A stretch of DNA of 64,000 nt from Chrysoperla carnea (taxonomy: Eukaryota > Arthropoda > Insecta > Neuroptera > Chrysopidae): NCBI RefSeq assembly GCF_905475395.1, contig NC_058339.1, positions 17,678,001 through 17,742,000 on the forward strand, read 5' to 3'. The translations under genes were made by a program, and so were the position numbers. Under the pieces are notes generated by a model. It was not told the DNA's origin, did no database searches, and worked only from the letters and a program-made list of their open reading frames with translations. Positions 44,625-57,340 of the stretch are shown piece by piece (the stretch's first letter is position 1; each line of letters begins with the position of its first letter).

Positions 44625-45110
44625 CTAGCTTGACACCCGCCCGTGACTTTACTGGCCTCAAAAGTAAAAACCACCGCTTTTTAGTCTCCACCTCTCTTGA
44701 TCTCACTTATCATCCTTTCATAACACTCGAAGTAATTGTTTTACACAGCTGAAATATATGCACTATCTTCAATTTTTTTAAATTGTAAAATAGTAATAAT
44801 TCATTGAGTATTTCAGAAAAGATGGCCATGAAATGTTTCACATTTACTATTTAAAATTTCTACAGAGTCTTTAATTTATGGTTCAAATTATGATCATAAT
44901 TGGAGTAGTAAAATGTTAGGATATTTTTAATATCTTAATTATTGCTCGAGTGTTATTCTCATGTATGAGCTATATTGTTGTATAGTTTCATTCAAATCCA
45001 TTCGCTAGTTTTTGCGTGAAAGCGTAACAAACAAACAAACAAACAAACATCCTTTTTTACATTTTAACAAACTTTTACATTTTTAATATATAAGGATAGT
45101 CAAACGTTAT
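44625..45110 (+). repeat. Family D repeat, longest copy, with (ACAA)n end
   Basis: Starts ACTAGCTTGACACCCGCCCG and ends with CATTCAAATCCATTCGCTAG, six ACAA units (45026-45049), and an AT-rich tail TTTTTAATATATAAGGATA. This head-and-tail form is widespread in invertebrate genomes as a non-autonomous element; its class is not settled from the sequence. Confidence 0.75.
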
Positions 45111-46253
45111 ACGTATCTATATTCTTCAATTATTTTAATACTTAATTGTCTGTCGAATTAAAATGTTCCAATTGAATATTATATATTTTGCATGATTTCT
45201 ATATACAGAAATATCTTTACTATTGGATGTTAGGTTTGGTACTATTCTGAAAGCTTTTATTTCATTCGTTTTGTCGTCTGTCTTGAATGATAACAATAGT
45301 GGACCAAATATAAATAAATTAAGCTATAATTGAGTTTGGCCATATGCAATTTTCCGGATATCTTTAGTTCTGATAATAAACCGAAAATATATTTGATGCT
45401 AGTCACAAAAATTTTTTTTTATGTTTAACAGAATATATTCAGTGTTTTTTAACTTCACATGTACTAGCGAAACTCGAAAAATAAGTTAAATCGACGAAAA
45501 TGCTTTAAACGAATGTAAACCAAATAGTTAAGATATAATTGATAGGAAAATTTAACTTTTTTCATTCAATTCGAACAAAAATGGTCTTTATAGAAATATA
45601 AATCAATTGTTACTATCATCTTGGGATTACTACAAAAACCTCTCAAATTATAAAAACAAGGTAAAATTTTTGCTTTTGATGAGTAGAATCCAATAAAAAA
45701 AGTTTACGTCTGAAACGTGGACCAAGCAAAAACTTTTTGGATATGGAATCTTTGGAGAGCATTGCAAGACAACATATATGCAAATTACATAACTTTTTTT
45801 GAAAAAGTTAATAAAAAGCATACAGGAACTTTGACAAAAGACTTCATTAAGCTTTGACATTCGTTACAATTTAATTACAAATTATTGTAAAAAGCCCGTT
45901 TACTTATTTACCAAATATCCATATACATTTATGAAATCAACATCATATCTATTTTTCCAATCCAATAAAACCTTGATTCTGGACATTGTTGTGAATTAAA
46001 CATTGTTTATTTATTGGGTGGATATACATTTAAATATATAGAGTGTACCAGGTTTTAAACGGAAAATAAAATGGGCGATTTCATTCTTTGAATCACTTGT
46101 GAATTTATTTTAATATTCAATTTTTTTTTTAATTTAAATTTTTTACGTTGTCAACTGTTTGTGCCTGCCTTGTGCTGAACCTAGGAGTTCTTGTGCTTTG
46201 TTACTATCATTTCCAGGTGCAAGCGCAGAGATAATTTTTTCTCTCATAATTCA
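45111..46253. other. AT-rich non-coding stretch
   Basis: No supported gene; the minus frame at 45648-45860 has no recognisable domain. Confidence 0.35.
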
Positions 46254-46264
46254 TACTGAATGTT

Positions 46265-46528
46265 GTTAACCCTAGTAGATCGTTGCCCTATTAGTTCAGT
46301 TGGTTAAGACGTAACCAATTTCGTTTACAAATTGAATTTAATTAATAGTTGTGATTGGCTGGTGTAATGCGTGGTATATGCATGAAGGGGATGCACTCAG
46401 CCTCTGAAGTTGAGTACCTGATAAATGAATTTATCAGCGGAAAGGTGGTAAAACGCAAATATGGTATCCAAATGGGCTCTATATCCTAAGTGGACCTTCG
46501 TGGGCAGGCAACATAACCTAACCTAACC
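46265..46528 (+). mobile_element. tRNA-derived SINE, copy 2, B box deleted
   Basis: Same body as copy 1 (GGTATATGCATGAAGG, GATAAATGAATTTATCAG, ATGGGCTCTATATCC) and tail AACCTAACCTAACC. The A box (TTAGTTCAGTTGGTTAAG) is present, but about 33 bp with the B box are missing, joining ACCAATTTCGTTTACAAATT directly to the body. Flanks TACTGAATG(T/C)T at 46254-46264 and 46529-46539 are the likely target duplication. Confidence 0.88.
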
Positions 46529-47399
46529 TACTGAATGCTACTGAACACCCCTGGAACTATTACTATGATGATTTTACCAAATTACGAAAATATTTTTGAC
46601 TGAAAATATGCCAAGCTTAAAGAAAGTAGTCGTTAGAGCTTAAATTTTTATATTGTCTCTTTGGGCTTTGTTTTCGAGCCCTAAAACATGTAAGCCCTTG
46701 TTTTAAAAATTGTTTGGAGTTTTAAATTTTCCCGACTATAGCCTGAGACTCCCTGTCTATCCATGGCATTTGTATGTATGTAGGTATATAAATGTAACAA
46801 TAACCAAGAGTCAAAGTGGAGGTTGGTTACTGTATGTGGTGTCATGCATGGAAGAATTGAATGTATTGTGAGCTGGGTGATGAGGTATGATGTGGTATAT
46901 TGACCTGTTGCGGTTTCAACCATTAAACTGTATTTGTGAGATAACCTCTTCAATCTTTTAACATTTAGTTTAATATTATTTATACATACATTTACAAAAA
47001 TATACATATTGTATCCCATTTTTGTATAGGTTGCAAATAAAATAGGAAAAACTAAATTATTTTTTATAATTAAGGGAGCATTGCGAAAAATAAACAGAAT
47101 ATTAATCAGGCAGTTCAGATTCAAGCGATAGTTCAGACAGTTGCAATATTGACCAAATTCTAGGTCATTAAATGATCCTATAACATTGGCTTATAATTTG
47201 AATGCAATACGAACTCATATTGCATTAATATACATTTTATCATAAACGTTAATAAAAATCATACATCAACTTTAATTTTTAAATTTGTTTACAAAAAACT
47301 TCGTAAGAAAGAAAGCTGACTCATCGATCAACGCACAGCTGAAACCGCTGGGTCTAGAAGTTTGAAATTTTGTACACACGTTCCTTAAGTAACGTAAGT
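46529..47399. other. Non-coding stretch with an unassigned 147-codon frame
   Basis: The minus frame at 46681-47124 starts with ATG only if read from an AT-rich leader, has no domain I recognise, no signal peptide and no splice context. Its middle part is less AT-rich than its surroundings (around 46815-46920), so an old transposon fragment is possible. I do not call a gene. Confidence 0.3.
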
Positions 47400-47690
47400 G
47401 AACACTAAGAGTTTTTGGAATTTATAATTTATGGAGAAAAACGCAAAAACAATTTTGTTTTGGAATTTGATGAAACTCGGTTAATGGGGTAATTTTGAAC
47501 AAAAAAATATAAAAATCATTTAATAATTGGATGCAGAGTTTTTGAGATATCGCAATATTTGTATTGATTTTAATCCGAATCCCAAAAATTATTCGACCAG
47601 TCAACAAATGCACTCAATTTTTGTACCTTTTGGGTCAAAATTACCTTATATACTGAGTTTTATCGAAATTGGAGATAAAAAAAAATTCAA
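47400..47690 (-). repeat. Family B repeat, single monomer
   Basis: Reverse orientation: GAATTTGATGAAACTCGGTTAATGGGGTAATTTT, TTGGATGCAGAGTTTTTGAGATATCGC and GGTCAAAATTACCTTATATACTGAG match the array at 37655. Confidence 0.8.
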
Positions 47691-50600
47691 AAAATAGGTA
47701 AATTCAAAGAAGCTTTGTTTTCATCGTGGTGATCATGACAAAATCGCCTTTCAAAGAAAATTTTTGGTATTTATGGATGAAATATCGCTTTTTTAGTCAT
47801 GTTTATATTCGCTATGAAAACGGAAGTATGGCCAATCAAATAAGACAGATGAAATTATTGCTATAAATGATTGCAGCAAATAAAAAAGGCTATTCTTGTT
47901 ATTGGTTTTATAGAGACTTCTATTTTTTCTTCACTGTAGCCATTTTCGAATGTAGCCAATATGTGACAGTGTTTATACAAACAAACTAGCTTAAAAATAA
48001 AATCTGAAATATAGCTATTATCGACATATTGTCTTTTGAAATTTCTGTCCATCCAATAATATAAAATTTAAATTATTTTAGGTAGATATATAAAATATTT
48101 AAGTACATTTATTTATAAAATGACACTGAAATACACTTCATTTTATAAATAAAGAGATCCAGTCCACCTCACATTTTGAAATTGAATAAATATTTTAAAT
48201 ATTTAATTTTATTTTGTTTTAATTGAATTTTATTGCAATTATCAAATTGATTATTTTCATAATTGATTTTTGATAATCATTTTTGAAATAATAAAAATTG
48301 TCACTATTTTTAAATATAATTATTGTGACAGTTAAAAAAATAATTCATGAAATTGAATACTGTAATTTAATGACATATTTATTAATTAACTAAAATATAA
48401 AATGTATTGAATTACGTATGGCATAATCTCTATGACACTAAATTGTATCATCATTTAAGCTTCCATATTCATTTATTTTCGAAGATTTAAATTACTCCGA
48501 TAGTCTAAGCATAGAGGAAAACTAAATGAAATAAAATTGCAGAATAGACCATAAGATTATCATGTATCAAATTGCTCCATTTTTTCGCTGTAGCCTCAAA
48601 GACTATACGAATTTTAACTATAGAAACAGAAAAACTCTCCATACTTCGACGTATAAGGCTAACATAAAAAAAGAAAGTTCAAACGTGGATTAAATGAGCG
48701 ACATACAAAATATTACCGTAAGATCTGGTTAAATAAGATTAAAAGCATTAAAATTAAAAAAGATATTTTCAATGTCTCAGCCACGTGGTAATTTCGCTTA
48801 ATTCCTCTAATTTTAGTAAACAATGTAACACTTTCAGTTCTATCCGTGGCAGAGACGAGAAAATAACGAACTCAAATACGTTACTATGAAATTACAGGTT
48901 AAATAAAATATATTCCAAAAAAAATTGTTTTGAAGAAAAATGAAAATTAGTAACCTATAGTTTTTCTTATATGGATTATACTTTCAAGAAATCAACTTTT
49001 CTAATAATTTTAATGTCCAACCCAACCCAACCCAACCGATCAAAATGCCAGGTCCGGATTTTTAGCCGATCAAAATGCCAGGTCCGCTTGATTACCAATA
49101 TTTTACTACTCTTTTCCATTCGTACAATTGTTTACACCACTTGAAAGGTAGATATAATTTTCACTATCCACATGTTGTATTAACATTTTCCAAATACTCG
49201 TAATCATATTACACGAATGTCATTATTAACACAATGTTCATTTGATCATTTATTTATTTCATTTATTGTATTGTTGCTGATTGATAGCAATACAATAATA
49301 TTGAGGGTCAGTGAACAACAGTTAGCAGGCTATTAATAGCTAACAAACAATACAATTAAAAACCACAACAAAGGAATCAATTCATTTTAAATCCAATTTT
49401 ATTATTGTTCATATGGATTATTTGCAGCGTATTGTAAGAGGAATTTTATTATTTTTGAAATATCTTTTCATAGAAAGTCATTGCAAATTGTACCCATTCA
49501 ATTTTTGTTGTTAAATACGACAAACTTGCAATTTTTTTCTAAAATTAAAAAGAATTAAATAAATATATTACAGTAACTTTATACATTACAGTATGCATCA
49601 AATCCGGTAGTTCTGAATTTTCGCAGACTTGTTTATGGTGTTATTCCAATGAATTATCCAAGTTTGTCAAAAAACGAAAAATCGGTGAAAATTTTCGATT
49701 TTGGCGATTATAACTCCAAAGGACTAGTTTTTTGATGAAACCTTTTTCAGAACGTTTTTAAAGTAGACAATGGGTTAAAATATTTTTATACAAACTTTAA
49801 TTTAAATTTTAGCATTAGATAACATTTTAAGTCGTTTTGTGTTGTTGCATTCGGTAAAAATATACTATTTCCATATTTTTTGAAATTGCTAAAGGTTAAT
49901 GAGTGCATGTTTTGAGTTAAAAAAAATTAATAATAAAAAATCAATTCCGAACATAATATAAAACATAAAATTTAGATCAATTATCACAACAATATGTTAA
50001 TTTTACACAAATTAATAATAAATTTTCATATTATACACAATGAGGTTAGTTAATAACAAAACCACAATTACCAATAACAAAATTAATTAATAATTAATAA
50101 AACTTATAAACAAAATAATAAAATATATATACGGCCTTGTTGTTATTTATTTACAAAGATTTAAAGCTGACCATTTATCAATGAGTTTATATTTAATTGG
50201 AGAGGAAATATATTTCTTCTATAACATCGTACGCAAGCGATGACACGTATCCAAACATTAAGCATTGGAGTACTATTCGTTGTGTGTGTAGTCATGGTAG
50301 GGACAATTAAATCGTAGCCAGCGCTTCCAGTGGCTGTTAAAGGGGGCTGTTATTACCAATTTGCAGTTCTTTACATGTTAATGTTATAGGAATGTCAAAT
50401 TAAAATTATTGTAAAACACGAATTAATTAAACTTAATGCATTAAAAATTGTGAAAAAAAGAAATCAAATTGCACAAATATTATTTTTCAAATGTAAATTA
50501 TCATAATTATTTATTTAAATTTGTGAGACAATAATATTAAATTTTTAATGTAAGTCTTAAATGCAATCCATACAATTATATACCCTCCAAAATAAAGCGA

Positions 50601-52261
50601 AATTTTCATGGTTCTCTTTGTTAATATTTTTGAGGATTCATAAAGTTTTGATTGAAAATATGATTTGAAATGAAAATTTTATGTTTTAACAGTATATCAT
50701 TTTTCTTCGCCTTAAATGAGTTCCTGGCCTTCCGTGTTTAAAAAAAGCCTTTTTAGTATTCTTATTGGTACAATGATATGACAATCTTAACTAAAACATA
50801 TCGTTAAACAAAATCCAGGCTATAAATTGATTACAATAATTTGGTATATCTTTTATGTGAATAAAAAAAAATTATAGATAAAGCTCTACCGATTCTCAAC
50901 ATATTTTTCTCTCACTTGCTGTAATTGTAAAGTTGCTATGTAGGAAATCGAAATTTCGCTTTTACTTTTGAATCAAAACAGATATATATCAATATTTACG
51001 CTTTAGGGGAGAAAAAGTATTTTTGGGGCGAGAAATATGAACATATTGAATGAATATTCAATACACATAACCACATATGTTTAATAAAGTGGGTGCAATG
51101 TTTTTCTAATAAAGTGATGAATCTGATACAATAATAAAGGTTATCGGAATTTCATACATATCAGATTTTAATACTCTTGTTATTTTATTAGATTTCTAAG
51201 CAAACAAAAAACGGATGTCAATGTTCGTTGAACTGATAAGAGAAATATTGGATGAAAAAAATTTCGGTAATCATTATTGTGCAAAATCTATTATTTAAGA
51301 AAAACTCAAAATATGTTATGTCAGGGAGTTTAATATTTTTGAAACGTAATTCATTTTTAGAGCCCCTGCATGGTTTTTTTTCCTAGTGTATTCTGCTTAT
51401 AATTAATTGTATTGAAAGTTTCTTCTTTTTAACGTTTCGATTCCGAGTCCTTCACAACCCCTATTTACTGTGGAAAACAGAGAACAGGTGATAATTTTTT
51501 ATTTGAATAGGTATTATTTTAACGTTTGTTATTTTGTTGCAAAGGAATAATTAAGTTAACTAGGCTGATGGTCATAGTTTGTCTACTACAAATCATAAAC
51601 ATATTTGACAAAATTAAAAAACTGACTGTTTATATTGTCACAAAACAGGAAAATTTTTCATTTCATTAGCTAGTATTTTGTTATTTTGCTTCAAAGGAAT
51701 AATTAAATTAACTAAACTTTATCCAGACTTAGCCCAGCTACAAAATGAAATTAGGTTCACCACAACTTAATCGTTATTACAAAATTAACAATACCGATTA
51801 AAATATATGTTATAATATTATATCGTTACGGGCTTTTGCACTAACATATTAAATATGTTGAATAAACTATTTATTTTTTTGTTTCGTTTTTTTATTAAAC
51901 ATATAACAACTGTATATACAACAAATACAAAAATTCATACAATTTATTTGCATTATTTAATTTAAAAACAGATTGCTTTTAGTCACGATTACAAAAACCC
52001 ATATAACAATCATAACAATAACATTGAACAATAACAACAACAACAAACTTAAAGGAGTATAACTACGTATATATTATACACAGTGGAAAGTTGTCATGAT
52101 CAGTCCATTGACTGTTGCCGAGCAAAATATTTTTAAGCGACTCATTATTCTCCTAAATGATACTGGGGTATTTTGCAAAGGAATTGATTTAAGTCGAAAT
52201 TTTGTTGATAGTAAATAAAGTAAATAATACAGAGCAATAATAATTAATGTATTCCCTGTTC
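47691..52261. other. Long AT-rich stretch without a supported gene
   Basis: Two items stand out. At 49017-49037 there are four CCAAC units, followed by two copies of CCGATCAAAATGCCAGGTCCG 30 bp apart (49036-49086). A 38-bp segment around TTTTGTTATTTTGYTKCAAAGGAATAATTAARTTAACTA is duplicated near 51532 and 51675. The sequence otherwise shows only AT-rich simple runs. Confidence 0.5.
50240..50317 (+). CDS. Very short frame resembling a signal-peptide exon (doubtful)
   Basis: Twenty-five codons from ATG 50240 encode a basic N-terminus (MTR) followed by a hydrophobic core (IGVLFVVCVVMVG), then a stop. A possible donor ATG/GTAGGG lies inside at 50294-50299. The surrounding 150 bp are less AT-rich than the flanks. 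No downstream exon was found. It may be a first exon or pure chance. Confidence 0.15.
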   Translation: MTRIQTLSIGVLFVVCVVMVGTIKS

Positions 52262-52625
52262 ATTAAACCTCTAATAGGTTTCAAGAATATGGAGTCCTGG
52301 TCCTGGAATTAAGCACAAAAGTGATAGCCAGCGAAAAACTAACATCGCAGCTGAAAAGAATCAACCAAAATTAGTGGGTTTCAAAAAAATTCCAATCAGA
52401 TCGGTTCAAATTTGCCTGTGTTATCGAAAAAATCTAATTTTTAACTTTATGATGTCATCAGAATCCAAAAAATTTAATTCTGTTCTATTCTCTATTACCA
52501 AAATTAACCTAGCTCTGATATATTTCCAGAATTTGGAATCCTGATACCGGAATTGTGCTCATAAGTGATAGCTAGCGAAAAACTGGCATCACAGCTGAAC
52601 AGAATGACTCAAAAGTAAGACTAGA
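52262..52625 (-). repeat. Family C repeat, reverse orientation, ~1.4 monomers
   Basis: GGARTCCTGRTMCYGGAATT occurs at 52291 and 52535, with AAGTGATAGCYAGCGAAAAACT and GATGTCATCAGAATCCAAAAAATT, matching the array at 39668 in reverse. Confidence 0.8.
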
Positions 52626-52940
52626 CTTGGCAATATTCCCATACATATGTGATATAATACAAATTTTATTTATGAATTGTGTTTACATATATACAGATAT
52701 ATTTAAAATATAATATTTACAACTAAATGACAGTTGTAAACTATTTATTTACAATATTCTTTTATCTCTTTACCTAGACACATGTTATTGTATATTGTTT
52801 ATAGGATGTTCCAAACTCACTTCAAACTAGAAACTTTTGAAAAATTCACTTGAAGATTCGGTATATTCTAACATGTTATTAGGCTTAACGTAGTACGAGC
52901 ACCAACTTTAGATTTAGGGTTGAAATTATTTGTATCTTAT

Positions 52941-53167
52941 TTTCAACTTTGATGATGAATTTTGTTATAACTTCATGAATGTAGATGAAAAGTAAGAATA
53001 AAATTTTTCGATATGTGCCTTGGTTTTCAAAATATCGAAAGCTAAATAATTACGCAAAAATTGCAATTTTCGATATTATGAAAATTACTCCAGATACCGA
53101 AAAATTTTATTCGTACTTTTCGTCTTATATTGTCAAGTTATAACATAATTCATCATCAAAATTGAAA
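52941..53167. repeat. Inverted repeat, two ~100-bp arms, 27-bp loop
   Basis: Arms 52941-53040 and 53068-53167 are reverse complements with about 80 percent identity: TTTCAA.TTTGATGATGAATT, AGTAMGAATAAAATTTTTCG and TTTTCA.AATATCGAAA. A small foldback element is the simplest reading. Confidence 0.85.
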
Positions 53168-53500
53168 AAAATAAATTTTTTCTCCAATAAATTATTGAGG
53201 TTTTGACTATTTTTGGAGAAATCTATGAAAACATATCATCTATCTACCTTTTTACCATTAAACCAATGTTAAATATGCCTAATTTTGAAGTCCAGTATTT
53301 ATTTAAATAATCGGGCTATCCAACTTCATATTTAAAAAAAAGCTATGCCCTTTACTTTAAATTGCCTTGGTGATCGTACATCCTTAAGAGAATAATTGTA
53401 TTCTGCATAGAGCTACCTCAATTTTTTCTTTGAATTCTTGCCAGCAGGAATATTTTTAATAGTAATTTTTTCCTAATTTTCTTATTTCAATTCTTATTTG

Positions 53501-53730
53501 TAGGTTAGGTTAGGTTATATTGGCTGCCCACGAAGGACGTATTTAGGACATAGAGCCTATTGTGATACCATATATGTGTTTTACCTTTCCGCTGGTAATT
53601 TTATTTGTCAGCTCCTCAATAACAGAGGCTGAATGCACTTCCTTCATGCATATACCATGCACTACACCAGTCCATCACATTTTACGGACGGAATTGGTTA
53701 CGTCTTAACTAACTGAGCTAATAGGGCAAT
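53501..53730 (-). mobile_element. tRNA-derived SINE, copy 3, reverse orientation, B box deleted
   Basis: On the plus strand it opens with TAGGTTAGGTTAGGTTA, the inverted tail, and ends at the head CTAACTGAGCTAATAGGGCAA. The body matches copies 1 and 2. As in copy 2, the B-box portion is missing just after ACCAATTCCGTCCGT. No clear target duplication was found. Confidence 0.88.
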
Positions 53731-54784
53731 CCCATGTGTAGGAATTGTGGGAAAAATGCTTAAGAAAATCTTCCTCGACTTTCAAGTGGCAATGGTTAGT
53801 TCGAGAAACTCGAAAACTCGAGTAAGACTCAATTGACGTAATAAGCTAACTTGGGTGTATACTTAATACACACTGTAAGCTAAATATATTTGGTGCTTTC
53901 AAATCAGTGCTTATTTTAATGCACATATGGTACGTTATAGTTTCGTGTCTATGTAACTCTAGGTAGGTACAACGCGACTGTTATTTGATATAAAAATTGA
54001 ATTATTTGCACGAACTATTTTTTCTTAAAGTATATGTATAGTAAACAATAACAACAGTAACAATAACTAGGTATGTACCAACCTACACATCATTTTTATG
54101 AAAAACAATTTCTAATATAAGTAATATATATTTTATAATAATATTTTGTATAAAATGAATGCTTCATAAAATTATTCAACTTCAAATAAAATATTTTTAT
54201 TTGTAGAGAATCAATTTATATTATTGGTACCAATAATAATATTCGAAAAACAATTATAGAGGAAAAATGGATAATGTGGACATTTCAACATGTCTTTGAA
54301 AATATAATTAACAAAATATTATTTTTGGTCCACTTTATTATATTCCCCCCTTGGCATTAATTCAATTTAAATAAAAGTGTAGGGACTTGTTTGAGATATT
54401 TGTACTGTTGCAACGAAGGCTTAAAAAAGTCATTTACGATAAAATAATCTTCCAAGAATTTTTAGAAAAGTTATTTGATTGATTAGCGGTGAAACGGTAT
54501 TAGATGGTATTGCCAGTGTGAAAATCGATAAACTGCTTCACGGAACTTAATGTGGTAAGCATATAAAGTTGTTTGAAACGTGTGTAAAGCTTTTAAGCAA
54601 ACTAAAACGGTTCCTTATCGCTAATCAGTTATGAACATGATTGGAACTAAAGGTAAATGAAACTGAGAGTAAAATTCAAAGTCAGTACTACTGCGTAATG
54701 ACCGAGTAGTTGAAAACTCAGATAACGATTTTAAAATAATAGATCACTAATTGTGCGATTGATTGAATTATTGTTTTATTGTAA
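53731..54784. other. AT-rich non-coding stretch
   Basis: A perfect 18-bp palindrome ATTATTGGTACCAATAAT lies at 54220-54237. A frame near 54488-54550 (GETVLDGIASVKIDKLLHGT then stop) follows a weak acceptor and is not called. Confidence 0.4.
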
Positions 54785-54980
54785 CACTAGCATGATACCC
54801 AGCTACTTCGCTGGGCAATTTTCAATTTAAAGGAAGAGTCCACCGTGTTATAGCCTCCATATCACTTCTTCCTTTCTTGCTCCCAATTTCCTCTTTCAAA
54901 GCACTCGAAAGACTTTTTATTATGAATTCAAACTATTTAGACTTTGCTTTCAAAATATAAATTTACAGTTAAATTTATTT
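54785..54980 (+). repeat. Family D repeat, 5' part
   Basis: Starts ACTAGCATGATACCCAGCTAC, then TTCGCTGGGCAATTTTC and CACTCGAAAGACTTTTTATTATGAA, matching 17440-17480. Confidence 0.7.
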
Positions 54981-55997
54981 ATTTTAATTTTTCTACATTT
55001 ATTTTCCATAAATATCACAGAAGTTAGAAAATTGTCTCATTACAGACACCATAATTCACAATCCTGTATATACTTCTTGGTAATTTTTGCTATTGATAAT
55101 CTAAAAAGAGTCATCTCTCATCAGAAAAGTTACTTCACTTATTTGTCGACAAAAATTACGATATGGTTGAAGAAAATAAAGCTTAAAACTACTTTAAGTA
55201 GAACGGTAAAATGTTACAGTTTCATATTTTTTTATATTATATGTCAAAGCTTTTGAAAGCACTTTACTACCATGTAGTAGTACTTTACTACATAGGTACT
55301 AAACCATTAATATGGTAGTTTCATAAAAATTTGATAACCAATTTTAAAGCATTTTCATCACGAATGTAATTGCCTGGAAAACTCATATATACAATATATA
55401 TGTATGTTTGTATGGAACGTACGTCGAAAATGCAATAATGTGACCTACATCACTGCTAGAAAACTAACAACAGTTGAGCACATCATATGTAGAAATGTAT
55501 TAAAGAAGAAATGAATGTGACGAAAAACATGGAAATCTAGGTCAACAAAAAAACACACATTGAAAACAGTGTTGTCTTGTTTACACTTCTCTATCAGAAT
55601 GAGAACCGAATGTACCAAGATTTTGTTCTCATTCTGATAGAGTATGTAGTTGGATTCTGTTGTGGAATCAGAACTAATTTGAAAAAAGTAAGCCGGACAA
55701 GTGCATCAATTTGAGCGTGATAAGTTTGTTTATAATTTGCTGTATGAGCATATGAACTCTTAGGTCCATTACTTAGATCATAGCAATTTGATATAAACAG
55801 AAATAACATCGCGATAGTATATGTCAAAATATAAATACGACAAGAAAGACACTATGGATAAAAGAAAAGTCTAATGTATTATAGCTGCTATTTCCTAATA
55901 TTCTCATAAAACGTCGCCTTATACGCAAAAATTTATTTTATTTTATGGAAAGTTTTTATGAGTAAGAAATGACAACTGATATATTTTCGTAAAAAAT
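54981..55997. other. AT-rich non-coding stretch
   Basis: No supported gene. TTCTCATTCTGATAGAG at 55622 and its reverse CTCTATCAGAATGAGAA at 55590 form a short perfect inverted pair. Confidence 0.45.
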
Positions 55998-56640
55998 TTG
56001 TATTTTATACCCTGTATATCTAAAGTATATATAAGGTATATTAAATCTAGTTCCAAGTTTGTAACGCTTAGAAATTTTATGATTCGAAGAAAATTTTGCT
56101 ATAGGTTTTCATAAAACCTCCAAAAAAGTCAATTTCCGTTTGTCCGTCTATCCATCTCGATGAGTCAAAAATAAAAGAGATATCAAGCTGAAACTTTTAA
56201 AGCGTGTTCAGGACGTAAAAAGTGAGTTTGAGCTAGTTAATGACCAACATAGTTCAATTGAGTCCTGCGTCAGTAGGAAACATCTTATAAATCGTTAGAA
56301 ATAACTCAAAAATTAACGTAAGAAATTTAAAAAAATAAAACAGCTTTTGTCCAAACTCCAAAACTATAAAATATAGTGAGTTGTAAATTTTGCCTCAACC
56401 AGTGAGTAAAATATTTTTGAAAAACGAAAAAAAAAAAACTTTAAAACTCCAGAAAATACTTTGCAAAATATTCGAATTTTCTAAAACTAGAACAAATAGC
56501 AGTGGGAAGGACACCATAAATGTCTTGGTCTTCAAAGGTTTTCTTATTTGTCAAAAATAATATAAGCACTGATATTCAAGATTGTCTATACAGGCTACTT
56601 CAACAATTAACTCAGTTAAGGATTTATCTCACTTGTTTCT
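55998..56640 (-). repeat. Family A interspersed repeat, copy 6
   Basis: Reverse orientation, diverged. Starts CCCTGTATATCTAAAGTATATATAAGG and ends CTTCAACAATTAACTCAGTT. Shares the internal CTCCAAAACTATAAAATATAG segment with copy 2. Confidence 0.8.
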
Positions 56641-57340
56641 GTTACATTCTGTATCAGTTGCTGTCTATATTATTGAATGTTATTTGGCAATAAAATTAAT
56701 TTTGTTCCATTTTTGATAAAAATACAATTTATTCCAAAAAAAAGAATTTTGTCTTTTCTTATTACCGTAAGTTTTCTCATCACATACTTTAGTTATGGAT
56801 TTTTTTTTATCAACTTGATGTTAATTTTGGGGTTTCTTCGTCGAATATTTTTTAAATTTTGTATATTTCACTTAAAGAGGACAATTTTGCATAAAAAGCA
56901 TAATTAAGAAACCACTAGTAACATTATCGTTCTAAAACGCTCGCAAACAAAAAAGCAAATATTTTCTGATATTATTTAATAAACAAACAACATTAATAAC
57001 TTTTGTTAAAATTTACGAACACGCTTTAGAATAAATTATATTTTTTAAAATATATTCAAACTCTAATTTTTCTCATACAAGTGATATTTAAAAAAAAAAC
57101 AAAATGTTTTTACTTGACGTAAGAACGTAAGTGAGTGTGTCTTTCTTATTATTTTGGTTTTCATTGCTATCGTATGATGAATGTTTAAATATCGTCTAGA
57201 CGATTGGATTTAATTACATAAATTAAAGTGAATTAGTTTTGTGAAGAAAATAATTTTCAAATTTTGTATAAAATGTTTTATATTACTTTTTTATTTTTAT
57301 TAAAATTATTTGTTACATGTTGTTTTGAAACTAACTTTTT
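56641..57340. other. AT-rich non-coding stretch
   Basis: The plus frame at 56677-56907 starts with TTG and is strongly AT-driven; not called. Nothing else seen. Confidence 0.4.

Noticed and set aside
53501..53520. Interstitial telomere repeat
   Set aside because: The TTAGG-like run is only three units long and is the inverted tail of a SINE.
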